Below, one piece after another: positions 44,101 to 53,532 of a DNA stretch of 64,000 bases. Within the stretch, counting starts at the first letter, position 1; each line of letters starts with the position of its first letter. The notes under the pieces are model-generated. The model searched no databases, was not told where the DNA came from, and saw only the letters and a program-made list of their open reading frames with translations. The stretch is taken from NCBI GenBank assembly GCA_021298355.1, contig JAJTEH010000008.1, positions 1 through 64,000 of the forward strand, given 5' to 3'. The stretch comes from Flammeovirgaceae bacterium. Lineage in GTDB: Bacteria > Bacteroidota > Bacteroidia > Cytophagales > Cyclobacteriaceae. The translations under genes were made by a program, and so were the position numbers.

Positions 44101-44773
44101 AGGCCGGTGCGAATTGTTCAATGGTTGGTCCTTTAATAAAAGCTACGTTATCTTTATACGCTGAAACGATGAAATTGTGATTTTCCTGAGATGTTTTTTT
44201 AATCAGCTTAAAAAGTGTGGTTGGTTTCTCTACTCCATCAATAATAAAAGTACCGTTAAAAATTTTGTGTCGGCAATGTTCAGAGTTAACCTGAGAGAAA
44301 CCAAACACTTCGCTATCCGTTAGCGGTCGGTTAAGTTCCTTGCTTACGGCATGTAAATAGTTTATTTCTTCATCACTTAACGCCAACCCTTCTTTTTCGC
44401 TGTAGGCTTTTATATCGTGAACGGCAACAACTTCTTCCGGAGTATGATGAATTGTAAATACATCTTGATTCAGCCCATTGTATTTTTGTTGCAGCATTCT
44501 ATCGAAAGGTGTGGAAGCTGTTAAAGGATAAAAGAGTTCGATGCGTTCGATGCCACTAATGCCCATGTTTTGGGTAATCTCTGTTGCGTTCGTACTCCAA
44601 GGTGTTACCATCTCTTTTCGCGGACCAACCCAATCGCCAGTAAGTGATTGGTTTACATCTAACTCAGCCTTATCGAAAAGCCAGGTTAACTTTTTAATAG
44701 TTTCATGTTGAAGAGGGGCAGTGGTACCTACTGCGTAAACATAGCCTTGAGCGTGGCGGAAGAATGCAACCAT
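41105..44773 (-). CDS. purL: Phosphoribosylformylglycinamidine synthase, large type (PurL)
   Basis: 1222 aa single-chain FGAM synthase, purine biosynthesis step 4. N-terminal domain, linker ([23 protein letters not shown] near 156-180), then the ATP-grasp-like PurM folds with [27 protein letters not shown], the metal site, and a C-terminal class I glutaminase with [15 protein letters not shown] (nucleophile Cys) and AHGEGRF (catalytic His), ending [22 protein letters not shown]. The full-length architecture is that of gamma-proteobacterial/Bacteroidetes PurL. Monocistronic; terminator just downstream. Confidence 0.97.
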   Translation of the reverse strand: [1222 protein letters not shown]

Positions 44774-44848
44774 GGTGTAGAAATTGTTCGCAAAAGTAAG
44801 ATTTACCCATTAGAAAGCCTTTGAAAATCTTGGCTTTTATTCACCTTT

Positions 44849-45658
44849 TCAATTGTTATTGGAATCTTTCGGATGCCACGCTTCTATAATGCCATTATGC
44901 CCCGTTTCGAGCACAATTAGTTTAGCTTGTGGCACTTGTTTGATAAAAGGTTTTATATGTTCAACAGCAATTACCTTATCGTATTTCCCTAGTGTAATTG
45001 TGAGGGGTATGTCGTGTTTTAAAAGTAAGGCAATCGATTGATGAGTATCAAACTGCATTTTTCTAAAAACTACCCACGTATAATAAACCCGCGCCCGCAT
45101 TTCTGGTGTGCGCATTTGGCTTTCGGCAAAACGTAGCAATCCTTTATCTACCAATTTTAATTGGTTGAGCCATTTTGCCAGGCGAAAAAATCGACTGGGA
45201 TGCACGATCATGCTTTTAAATAGTTTTCGGAGAGGATACGGATACGTTGCCAGGTTGTACCAGAAATTGGTTTTGATGCCATCGGGCGCTAACAAATGCA
45301 AGCGAAGAATACGCTGTGGATGCATGTGCACACAAGCCAAAGCAAACCGACCACCCAAACTAAAAGCAGCCACTTCGTATTGCTCTATTTTTAGTTGGTT
45401 TAAAAAACTTTCCCACAGTTTTTGCCAAAAGGCAGGCGTAAGCACAGTCTCATCAGCATGCCACTTACTATCGCCATGAAAAAATAAATCTATGAGAATA
45501 CACTGGTAATCTTCGCCTAGTTCTTTTGCCTTACTTTCAAAAACTTTACCATGCTGGCCATAGCCGTGAAAAAATACAAGTGTTTTTTTACCTGTACCCC
45601 AAACATGATAAGCCAGTGAGGCATGCTCGAATCGAAACAATCCATTGTGCATAACCAA
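44849..45658 (-). CDS. Alpha/beta hydrolase
   Basis: 269 aa. Oxyanion strand LVFFHGYGQHGKVF near 29-42, nucleophile elbow AAFSLGGRFAL near 98-108, and the catalytic His in LETGHNGI near 253. A mostly helical cap (HPSRFFRLAKWLNQLKLV region) sits between. The substrate is unknown; resembles general esterases or quinone-pathway MenH-like hydrolases, but I would not name it MenH. It is divergent from the sigma factor gene and lies 75 bp beyond the purL start on the same strand. Confidence 0.82.
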   Translation of the reverse strand: MVMHNGLFRFEHASLAYHVWGTGKKTLVFFHGYGQHGKVFESKAKELGEDYQCILIDLFFHGDSKWHADETVLTPAFWQKLWESFLNQLKIEQYEVAAFSLGGRFALACVHMHPQRILRLHLLAPDGIKTNFWYNLATYPYPLRKLFKSMIVHPSRFFRLAKWLNQLKLVDKGLLRFAESQMRTPEMRARVYYTWVVFRKMQFDTHQSIALLLKHDIPLTITLGKYDKVIAVEHIKPFIKQVPQAKLIVLETGHNGIIEAWHPKDSNNN

Positions 45659-45770
45659 AGGTAAGAAAGCAATTGTATTACTATCATAATATTAAAGCGA
45701 AAGAAAAAAAGCTCAACTTTGTTACAATAAGATTAAACCACCTGCGACTTACCCAGTAAGCATTTGGTTT

Positions 45771-46325
45771 ATGGATGTACTCATGCAGGCGCAACAAGAT
45801 ACTTTTTTAAAAGAGCGCGGTAAGCTGTTACAGTTTATCCGTAACCGCGTATCTTCTGTAGAAGAAGCGGAAGACATTCTGCAAGATGTGTTCTATCAGT
45901 TTGTTGCCGGCTATCAAACTATCGAGTCGCTAGATAGAGCAACATCGTGGTTGTACGCAGTAGCCAGAAATAAAATTATCGATCGTTACAGAAGAGACAG
46001 TGCCCGTCCGCAACGTGCCGATTTAGAAAGCATAAGCGGTATGGAAGATGATGTGCCTTTATCGTTGCAAGATATTTTACCCGATTTAGGAAACACACCG
46101 GAAGATCGCTACTTCCGCGATTTACTCTGGGAAACTATTATGGATGCTTTGGAAGAATTGCCTTCTGAACAGCGCGAAATATTTGTGCAAAACGAATTAG
46201 AAGAAAAAAGCTTTCGCGAGATAGCCGAAGCAACGGGTATTTCCATTAACACATTATTGGCGCGCAAACGATACGCCATACTGGCGCTGCGAAAAAGATT
46301 ACAAAAATTATATGATGAACTATAA
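45771..46325 (+). CDS. ECF-type RNA polymerase sigma factor
   Basis: 184 aa. Region 2 near residues 20-75 (NRVSSVEEAEDILQDVFYQFVAGY, then ATSWLYAVARNKIIDRYRRD for -10 binding) and region 4 near 125-180 (LPSEQREIFVQNELEEKSFREIAEATGISINTLLARKRYAILALRKRL). No extra C-terminal domain. The adjacent small membrane protein may be its anti-sigma or regulated partner. An alternative start at Met5 is possible. Confidence 0.92.
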   Translation: MDVLMQAQQDTFLKERGKLLQFIRNRVSSVEEAEDILQDVFYQFVAGYQTIESLDRATSWLYAVARNKIIDRYRRDSARPQRADLESISGMEDDVPLSLQDILPDLGNTPEDRYFRDLLWETIMDALEELPSEQREIFVQNELEEKSFREIAEATGISINTLLARKRYAILALRKRLQKLYDEL

Positions 46326-46353
46326 GAGTAATCATGACTAAAAAGATATTGAT

Positions 46354-46710
46354 ATGAATAAGGGTGTAAAGTTTATTTTGTTTGTTCTGCTAGGGATAGT
46401 GTTTGTGTTTGCCTTAGGGTATGTAACACAATATTTATGGAACTGGTTAATGCCTAAAATATTTGGCTTAACAACCTTAACCCTGCTCGAAACTTTTGGT
46501 TTGTTGTTGTTGGCTAAAATTCTATTTGGTTTTGGTGGTAAAACAGGTGGTGGTAAAGGAAAAAATTGGCGGTGGAAAAAGAAAATGTTTCAACGTTACG
46601 AAAGCATGACACCCGAAGAACGCCAGCATTTTAAAAACCGATTGAAAGAAAAATGGTGCAAGTGGGAAGAAAAATCTTCGACCGCTACCGACAACGATTT
46701 AAAGGCTTAA
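46354..46710 (+). CDS. Small two-helix membrane protein
   Basis: 118 aa. Two TM segments (FILFVLLGIVFVFALGYVTQ and LLETFGLLLLAKILFGFG) are followed by a Gly/Lys/Trp-rich turn (GGKTGGGKGKNWRWKKK) and a cytoplasmic or periplasmic charged helix with MTPEERQHFKNRLKEK, similar to the ends of heavy-metal sensor/CpxP-like helices. Follows the sigma factor gene by 28 bp and is probably cotranscribed with it. No anti-sigma motif recognised. Confidence 0.55.
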   Translation: MNKGVKFILFVLLGIVFVFALGYVTQYLWNWLMPKIFGLTTLTLLETFGLLLLAKILFGFGGKTGGGKGKNWRWKKKMFQRYESMTPEERQHFKNRLKEKWCKWEEKSSTATDNDLKA

Positions 46711-46782
46711 AAAGCGACTTCACACACATTTCACAAAAAAATTATTAAAAATCTACAACCATTGTAGCGCTTTGGCGTTTAG

Positions 46783-46819
46783 GGAAACGTTGGAAACTTT
46801 GATAACTCCAAAAGTTTCC
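46783..46819. promoter_or_regulatory. Candidate TetR operator
   Basis: GGAAACTTT (46792-46800) and AAAGTTTCC (46811-46819) are a perfect 9-bp dyad with a 10-bp centre. A third direct half-site GGAAACG begins at 46783. The dyad ends 13 bp before the TetR start, the usual place for autoregulation. Confidence 0.5.
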
Positions 46820-46832
46820 GCAGTTTTGCGAC

Positions 46833-47453
46833 ATGGAAGAAATAGGTGTAAAAGAGAAAATTTTAAAAAGTTCGGAAGCTTTGCTTACCCGTTACGGTAC
46901 GCGCAGCATTTCGATGGATGATATTGCCCGGCACGTGGGTGTATCTAAAAAAACATTATACCAACATTTTGCCGATAAAGAAGATTTGGTAACAGAAGTT
47001 TGCTTTGTAGCCTTAAAGTGCGACCAGGAAGAATACGAGAAGATAGAAGCCACCGCAGAAAATGCTATTGATGAGTTAGTGAAAATATCGTTGGTGATGA
47101 AAAAGCACATGGCTGAAACTAACCCTACCTTGATTTTCGATTTACAGAAATTTCATCCGCGCGCGTGGAGTGTATGGATAGATTTTAGAGAAAAATATAT
47201 ACGCCAATCGGTAGTGAGAAATTTAAAACAAGGTAAACGCGAAGGTTTTTTTAGAGACGACATAAACCCGGAGTTGTTGGCCACTATGCGTATACAAGTA
47301 ATGGAAATGGCCTTTAATCCGGAATTGTTTCCGAAAGACCAATTCGATTTAAGCCAGATACAAGCCTTGTTGTTCGATCATTTCATATACGGCATCGTTA
47401 CCGATAAAGGAAGAAAACTATACGATAAACTAAAAAAACAATTTCAGATCTAA
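46833..47453 (+). CDS. TetR/AcrR-family transcriptional regulator
   Basis: 206 aa. The N-terminal HTH occupies about residues 8-55: LLTRYGTRSISMDDIARHVGVSKKTLYQHFADKEDLV. The C-terminal ligand-binding domain is all-helical. It begins the efflux operon (tolC-like gene 10 bp downstream) and presumably represses it through the dyad upstream of its start. The inducer is unknown. Confidence 0.92.
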   Translation: MEEIGVKEKILKSSEALLTRYGTRSISMDDIARHVGVSKKTLYQHFADKEDLVTEVCFVALKCDQEEYEKIEATAENAIDELVKISLVMKKHMAETNPTLIFDLQKFHPRAWSVWIDFREKYIRQSVVRNLKQGKREGFFRDDINPELLATMRIQVMEMAFNPELFPKDQFDLSQIQALLFDHFIYGIVTDKGRKLYDKLKKQFQI

Positions 47454-47463
47454 ACCAATTTAT

Positions 47464-48900
47464 ATGAAGCAACTCAACGCGCTTTTATTTCTTTTTTGTG
47501 TTGGATTATCACCGGCACTTTTTGCGCAAGAAGCAATTCCCGAAACCGTTAACCTCGAACAGGCCATTGCTTACGCGTTACAAAATAACATCGATGCAAA
47601 AAATGCAACACTCGATGAAAAAATAGCTAAGGCCAGAGTAAATGAAACAAGAGGTATTGGATTGCCTCAAATTAATGCTACAGCATCAGTTATTCACAAT
47701 CAAAAGTTAGGTCGTTTCTTTTCCAGCTATCAGCCGGGTGGTTTCCTAGATCCTGATTCTTTGCTGGCTGGAACTATACAAAATGGTGAAGTTGTGGCAG
47801 CAGAAAACTTTTTTCAGTTGAAAAGTATAGGAGATGCTAAACTTTCTATCACCCAAATTCTATTCAATGCTTCTTATTTAGTTGGTTTACGCGCTGCGAA
47901 TACTTATAAAAGTTTAGCTGAGAAACAAGCCAGACAAACACAAGAAGAAATTATCAAAAATGTAACAACCGCTTATTACGGAGCAATCATCAACAGAGAA
48001 AGATTAAAAGCTTTCGATGCCAATATAACCCGTATCGATTCTTTATTTGCCAATACAAAAGCTTTATTGCAAAATGGTTTTGTAGAAGAAATTGATTTGG
48101 ATAGAATTGAAGTAGCCATGAATAATTTAAAAACAGAGCGTAAGAATTTTGAAAACTTGCAATTACTCAGTGTTGAATTACTCAAATTTCAAATGAACTA
48201 TCCCATGGAAAGAACCTTAAACATTTCTCAATCTGCTGCCGATTTAGTAATCGTTAGAGATGTTGAAGGTATGGGCGAAACTTTTGAGTACAACAACAGA
48301 ATTGAATACTCTATACTAGAAACATCTCGTGATTTACAAAAGTTAAATATTCAAAATAACTATTCTGCAGGTTTACCAAATTTGGTTGCATTCGCAGATT
48401 TAGGATACAATACGCAGTCGCCTAACATTGGAGGTATTTTCAGAACTAATTCTTCTTTTCCTGAAACGGCTGCATTAGGTAGAGATAAATGGTATTCAAC
48501 TTCGTCTTTCGGTGTTTCCCTTAACATCCCCATTTTTAGTGGTCTTCAAAGAAATTATAAAATCCAACAAGAAAAATTAGCTTCTATGAAAATTGAAAAT
48601 AGTTTTACCTCATTAAAACAAGGTATCGATTTACAAATCAAACAAGGAAAAATCAGTTACGAAAACGCACTTAATAGTCTCGACAATCAAAGCAGAAACT
48701 TAAAGCTGGCAGAAAAAATTGCACGCGTAACCAAAGTTAAATATCAACAAGGTGTTGGTTCAAACTTAGAAGTAGTAGAAGCCGAAAGCAGCTACCGCGA
48801 AGCACAAGTAAATTATTACAATGCCTTATACGATGCTATGGTTAGCCGTGTAGACTTACTAAAAGCGTACGGTAAAATCAATACCCTTACTTCAAACTAA
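47464..48900 (+). CDS. TolC-family outer membrane channel
   Basis: 478 aa. Signal peptide ends at LFAQ (residue about 22). Repeated OEP-type helices: VNLEQAIAYALQNNIDAKNATLDEKIAKARVNETRG near 30-65 and SLKQGIDLQIKQGKISYENALNSLDNQSRNLKLAEKIARVTKVKYQQGVGSNLEVVEAESSYREAQVNYYNALYD near 385-460. With the periplasmic adaptor and RND pump it forms a tripartite exporter. Middle gene of the operon. Confidence 0.93.
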   Translation: MKQLNALLFLFCVGLSPALFAQEAIPETVNLEQAIAYALQNNIDAKNATLDEKIAKARVNETRGIGLPQINATASVIHNQKLGRFFSSYQPGGFLDPDSLLAGTIQNGEVVAAENFFQLKSIGDAKLSITQILFNASYLVGLRAANTYKSLAEKQARQTQEEIIKNVTTAYYGAIINRERLKAFDANITRIDSLFANTKALLQNGFVEEIDLDRIEVAMNNLKTERKNFENLQLLSVELLKFQMNYPMERTLNISQSAADLVIVRDVEGMGETFEYNNRIEYSILETSRDLQKLNIQNNYSAGLPNLVAFADLGYNTQSPNIGGIFRTNSSFPETAALGRDKWYSTSSFGVSLNIPIFSGLQRNYKIQQEKLASMKIENSFTSLKQGIDLQIKQGKISYENALNSLDNQSRNLKLAEKIARVTKVKYQQGVGSNLEVVEAESSYREAQVNYYNALYDAMVSRVDLLKAYGKINTLTSN

Positions 48901-48930
48901 AATCATTTATAAAAGATAGATTCCCCACGT

Positions 48931-50055
48931 ATGAAACCCATGAAAAACATTTTACTTTCCATATTCAGTTTATCGCTTTTGCTGGCAGCATGCTCTGGCG
49001 AAGAAGGAGAAAAGCAAACACAATTAGCAGCTTTAAAAAAACAACAAGCAGAAATTGCTGCGCAAATCGCAAAACTCGAAGCAGCTATTGCGGCTGAAAA
49101 TCCGGATACCGTAAAACAAAAATCGAAAGAAGTTGGTGTGTTGGCTGTTGCGCCTGCTAAGTTCGATTATTTTGTGCAAACACAAGGCCAAGTAACAACC
49201 GACAACAACATTTTAGTAAGTGCAAAATCAATGGGAGTTGTAACAAAAGTTTTGGCACGCGAAGGACAAGTAGTTAGCAAAGGACAAACTTTGGCGCAAA
49301 TTGATAATGCAGCTATGGTAAGTAATCTTGAATCGATGAAAGCGCAATTGGAACTTGTGAACACCGTTTTTGAAAGACAGCAAAAACTTTGGGAACAGAA
49401 AATCGGAACTGAAATTCAATATCTGCAGGCAAAAACGAATAAAGAAAGTTTAGAAAAGCAAATTGCTGCCATGCAAGAACAAATCGACATGACAAAAATT
49501 CAAGCTCCGATAAGTGGTACTGTTGATGGAGTAATGGTTAAAGTAGGAGAGAACATTGTACCGGGTATGCCTGCTTTGCGAATTGTGAATAACACAGATT
49601 TAAGAATTAAAGCAGCAGTTTCAGAAGCGTATGTTACCCAAATAAAAACAGGCAATATCGTTATCGTACAAATTCCTGAACTAAAGAAAGACATTCGCGC
49701 TACCGTTTCTTTTGTAGGTAAAAGTATTGACGTATTAAGCAGAACGTTCCCTGTGGAAATTAACCTACCAAACGATCCAGCTTTGCGTCCGAACATGACA
49801 GCTGTTATCAAAGTTGTGTTTCATCAGGAAGCACAAGCCATCACAGTACCCATCAATGTTATTCAAGACTTAAATAACGAGAAAATTGTTTTTATAGCTG
49901 AGGCCAGTGGCAAAAATACTATCGCTAGGAAAAAAGTAGTAACCATTAAAGGTGTGTACGACAACAAAGCCCATGTAGAAGGGTTAGCCGCAGGAGATAA
50001 GGTAATTACAGTAGGGTACCAGGGCCTGAGCGATGGCCAGTTAATCAAAATTTAA
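48931..50055 (+). CDS. RND efflux membrane fusion (adaptor) lipoprotein
   Basis: 374 aa. Lipobox SLLLAACSGEE (Cys about 21-25). A coiled coil with QAEIAAQIAKLEAAIAAE near 38-56 precedes the beta-barrel/lipoyl region (SAKSMGVVTKVLAREGQVVSKGQTLAQID, about 90-120). A second helical hairpin (LESMKAQLELVNTVFERQQKLWEQKIGTEIQYLQAKTNKESLEKQIAAM) contacts the channel. It ends GLSDGQLIKI. It links pump and TolC-like channel across the periplasm. Confidence 0.93.
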   Translation: MKPMKNILLSIFSLSLLLAACSGEEGEKQTQLAALKKQQAEIAAQIAKLEAAIAAENPDTVKQKSKEVGVLAVAPAKFDYFVQTQGQVTTDNNILVSAKSMGVVTKVLAREGQVVSKGQTLAQIDNAAMVSNLESMKAQLELVNTVFERQQKLWEQKIGTEIQYLQAKTNKESLEKQIAAMQEQIDMTKIQAPISGTVDGVMVKVGENIVPGMPALRIVNNTDLRIKAAVSEAYVTQIKTGNIVIVQIPELKKDIRATVSFVGKSIDVLSRTFPVEINLPNDPALRPNMTAVIKVVFHQEAQAITVPINVIQDLNNEKIVFIAEASGKNTIARKKVVTIKGVYDNKAHVEGLAAGDKVITVGYQGLSDGQLIKI

Positions 50056-50083
50056 GAACATTATATAGCTATACGTTATTCGT

Positions 50084-53000
50084 ATGAAAGACTTAGAAAA
50101 AGAATTTAAACCTACCTCGTGGTCGATTGATAATAAAGTGAGCATTTACATTGCCACCATTATCATCTGCCTGGCCGGTATTTACACGTACATGAAACTA
50201 CCAAAGGAAAATTTTCCGGAAGTAGTGTTCCCGCAAATTTATGTAGCCACTGTTTACCCGGGCGCTGCACCTAAGGATATAGAAAACCTGATTTCTAAAG
50301 AAATAGAAAAAGAAGTTAAATCTATTTCTGGTGTTAAGAAAATAATTTCTAACTCTGTTCAGGATTTCTCGAACATCATTGTAGAGTTTGAAACAGATGT
50401 TTCGTTAGACGATGCCAAACAAGAAGTTCAAGATGCAGTAGACAGAGCAAAGCAAAATTTACCTTCAGATTTAGAAAACGATCCAACGGTAATCGAAATC
50501 GATATTTCTGAATTACCGATTATGAACGTAAACCTTTCGGGCGATTACGATTTACCCACGTTGAAGTTATATGCCGAACAAATGCAAGATGCCATCGAAG
50601 GCATTCGCGAAATAAGACGTGTGGATATTGTTGGTGCATTGGATAGAGAAATTCAGGTGAACGTAGATATGTTTAAAGCTGCATTGGCTGGTGTAAGTTT
50701 AACCGACATTCAAAATGCGATTGCGTACGAAAACCTGATTATCTCCGGTGGTCAACTTTCTGTTGATGGCATGAAACGTTCCTTAAGTATCAATGGTGAA
50801 TTTAAGAGTGCCGATCAACTAAGCAATTTAGTGGTAGGTTCTACCAGCGGAGGGTATGTATATTTAAAAGATGTAGCCGAAGTAATTGATTCGTTTAAAG
50901 AACAAGAAAGTTTTGCCCGCTTAGATGGAAAAAATGTAATTACCCTAAACGTAATTAAAAGAAGCGGAGAAAACTTAATCATCGCTTCCGATCAAATCAA
51001 CGAGATTGTTAAAAATTCCGAAGACAATGTTTTACCTCCGGGTGTAAAGGTAACCATCACAGCTGATCAATCGGATAATACCCGCATGACCTTGCATGAT
51101 TTGATTAATACCATCATCATAGGCTTTGTGTTGGTAACCATCATTCTTATGTTTTTTATGGGAGCAACCAATGCAATTTTCGTTGGTTTATCTGTACCCA
51201 TTTCATCTTTCATTGCTTTCTTAGTTTTTCCATCGCTGGATTTCACTTTGAACTTGATGACTTTGTTTTCATTCTTACTTGCGTTAGGTATTGTAGTAGA
51301 TGATGCCATTGTAGTAATTGAAAATACGCACAGAATTTTTGATAATGGAAAAGTTCCTATCCGCAAAGCAGCTAAAATAGCTGCAGGCGAAGTTTTCTTA
51401 CCTGTACTATCCGGTACATTAGTAGTGTTAGCGCCATTTGTTCCATTGGCTTTCTGGCCTGGTGTAATTGGTAAATTTATGTTCTATCTGCCTATTACCT
51501 TGATTGTGGCTTTGTTGGCTTCGTTGTTGGTGGCCTATATCATGAATCCTGTGTTTGCAGCCGATTTCATGGAAGTACACGACCACGACCACAAACGCAA
51601 CAAAGTAACGCGCGGCTATAAGATTACAGCCATTGTATTTGCTTCACTTGCTTTCATTTGGTATATCATGGGCCTATTTGGAATGGGTAACTTTACGGTG
51701 TTCTTGTTCCTTATCTATTCATTACATCGTTTTGTTTTAGAAGAAGTGATTTCTAATTTCCAAACGAAGGCCTGGCCAAGAGTACAAGAAGGGTACAAGA
51801 AAATGATCAGTTGGTGTTTGGAAGGTTGGAGACCAGTGGGTGTTGTTGTGGGTGTTGTTTTGTTATTCATTTTTTCCATTGCCTTTACATCGTGGCGCAA
51901 ACCACCTGTAGTATTCTTCCCACAGGGCGATCCTAACTTTGTATATACATATATCACTATGCCTATTGGTACAGACCAACGTGTAACCGATTCCATCACT
52001 AACATTGTAGAAAAGAAAGTAGCTGAAATTGTAGGCGAAGGAAATGGAAAAGATAATCCTATTGTTGAATCTATTATTTCGAATGTTTCGGTTGGTGCTG
52101 CCGAAGATCAAACCTCTGGTAATAACGCACAACCTCATTTAGGAAAAGTAACAGTAGCGTTTGTAGATTTTGCTAAACGCGATGGACAATCAACAAAAGA
52201 ATACCTTGATAAAGTACGCGAAGAAGTACGCAGCATTCGTGGTGCCGAGATTTCCGTAAACCAAGAAGCGAATGGTCCGCCAACAGGTAAGCCCATCAAC
52301 ATAGAAATTTCTGCTGATGACTTTGATGTATTAGTAGCTACCGCGGATAGACTTAAAGATTATCTCGACTCTTTACAAATTCCGGGTGTTGAAGAATTGA
52401 AATCAGATTTCCAAAGTGATAAACCAGAAATTGTTATCAGCATTGACAGAGAGAAAGCTAACAGAGAAGGAATTTCAACCGGACAAATCGGTAGTATTTT
52501 GCGTACCGCGATATATGGTACCGAAGTAAGTAAATTCAGAGATGAGAATGATGATTACGATGTAACCGTTCGCATAGCAAAAGATCAACGTAATGATATC
52601 AATACATTGATGAATCTTCCTATTACGTATCGCGATATGAATATGGGAGGAGTCGTTCGTCAAGTTCCACTTTCATCAATAGCAAAAATTGAATACTCGA
52701 ATAGTTATGCCGGTATCAGACGTATCGATCAGAAACGTGTGATCACACTTTCATCTAATGTGTTGAGTGATTTCAATGCCAATGAAGTAGTAGCGGCTAT
52801 ACAAAAAGAATTAACCACTTTTAGCAAACCTGATGAAGTAGGAGTAAAAATGACAGGTGAACAAGAAGACCAAAAAGAAACTTCTGAGTTTTTAGGTTTA
52901 GCAGGTTTTATTGCGTTAGGATTAATTTTTATGATTCTTGTGATTCAGTTTAACTCAACCAGCAAACCCCTGATCATTCTATCAGAAATTATCTTCAGTA

Positions 53001-53473
53001 TCATTGGTGTGTTAATTGGTTTCTCGTTATTCAGAATGGAAATTTCAATTGTAATGTCGGGTGTAGGTATTATGGCGTTAGCAGGGATAGTGGTTAGAAA
53101 TGGAATTTTGTTGGTGGAGTTTACCGACTTGTTGATTGCTCAGGGTATGGAATTAAAGGCTGCCATAATTGAAGCAGCAAAAACCAGAATGACGCCCGTA
53201 ATCTTAACAGCGATGGCCGCCACTTTAGGTTTAATTCCGCTAGCTGTAGGTTTAAACATCGACTTCGTTACTTTATTCACTGAATTCAATCCACACATCT
53301 TCTTCGGTGGCGATAACGTTGCCTTCTGGGGGCCTTTATCGTGGACGATGATTTTCGGTTTGATCTTCGGTACATTCTTAACCCTATTCTTGGTACCTGT
53401 TATGTATTTGATAAGAACAAACCTCAAGAATAGATTGATGCCGAATAAAACAGAACAAGTAGATACCCATTAA
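50084..53473 (+). CDS. RND-family efflux pump permease
   Basis: 1129 aa inner-membrane exporter of the AcrB/HAE-1 superfamily. N-terminal TM1 (YIATIIICLAGIYTY), a periplasmic domain (KENFPEVVFPQIYVATVYPGAAPKDIENL), a TM bundle with the proton-relay region FLLALGIVVDDAIVVIENTHRI near 400, then the duplicated half. LPMG-type substrate residues not assigned. Ends about 60 bp before a strong terminator. Substrates probably include drugs or lipids; the TetR regulator suggests inducibility. Confidence 0.95.
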   Translation: MKDLEKEFKPTSWSIDNKVSIYIATIIICLAGIYTYMKLPKENFPEVVFPQIYVATVYPGAAPKDIENLISKEIEKEVKSISGVKKIISNSVQDFSNIIVEFETDVSLDDAKQEVQDAVDRAKQNLPSDLENDPTVIEIDISELPIMNVNLSGDYDLPTLKLYAEQMQDAIEGIREIRRVDIVGALDREIQVNVDMFKAALAGVSLTDIQNAIAYENLIISGGQLSVDGMKRSLSINGEFKSADQLSNLVVGSTSGGYVYLKDVAEVIDSFKEQESFARLDGKNVITLNVIKRSGENLIIASDQINEIVKNSEDNVLPPGVKVTITADQSDNTRMTLHDLINTIIIGFVLVTIILMFFMGATNAIFVGLSVPISSFIAFLVFPSLDFTLNLMTLFSFLLALGIVVDDAIVVIENTHRIFDNGKVPIRKAAKIAAGEVFLPVLSGTLVVLAPFVPLAFWPGVIGKFMFYLPITLIVALLASLLVAYIMNPVFAADFMEVHDHDHKRNKVTRGYKITAIVFASLAFIWYIMGLFGMGNFTVFLFLIYSLHRFVLEEVISNFQTKAWPRVQEGYKKMISWCLEGWRPVGVVVGVVLLFIFSIAFTSWRKPPVVFFPQGDPNFVYTYITMPIGTDQRVTDSITNIVEKKVAEIVGEGNGKDNPIVESIISNVSVGAAEDQTSGNNAQPHLGKVTVAFVDFAKRDGQSTKEYLDKVREEVRSIRGAEISVNQEANGPPTGKPINIEISADDFDVLVATADRLKDYLDSLQIPGVEELKSDFQSDKPEIVISIDREKANREGISTGQIGSILRTAIYGTEVSKFRDENDDYDVTVRIAKDQRNDINTLMNLPITYRDMNMGGVVRQVPLSSIAKIEYSNSYAGIRRIDQKRVITLSSNVLSDFNANEVVAAIQKELTTFSKPDEVGVKMTGEQEDQKETSEFLGLAGFIALGLIFMILVIQFNSTSKPLIILSEIIFSIIGVLIGFSLFRMEISIVMSGVGIMALAGIVVRNGILLVEFTDLLIAQGMELKAAIIEAAKTRMTPVILTAMAATLGLIPLAVGLNIDFVTLFTEFNPHIFFGGDNVAFWGPLSWTMIFGLIFGTFLTLFLVPVMYLIRTNLKNRLMPNKTEQVDTH

Positions 53474-53495
53474 CGTTTACACTATTAATTAACCT

Positions 53496-53532
53496 AAATC
53501 GTCTCCTACTAAAATGGGAGACGATTTTTATT
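53496..53532 (+). terminator. Intrinsic terminator of the efflux operon
   Basis: AAATCGTCTCC, loop TACTAAAATG, GGAGACGATTT followed by TTATTTAT. The next gene starts 1-2 bp beyond, so that gene's own promoter must lie within the pump gene or this hairpin. Confidence 0.85.
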
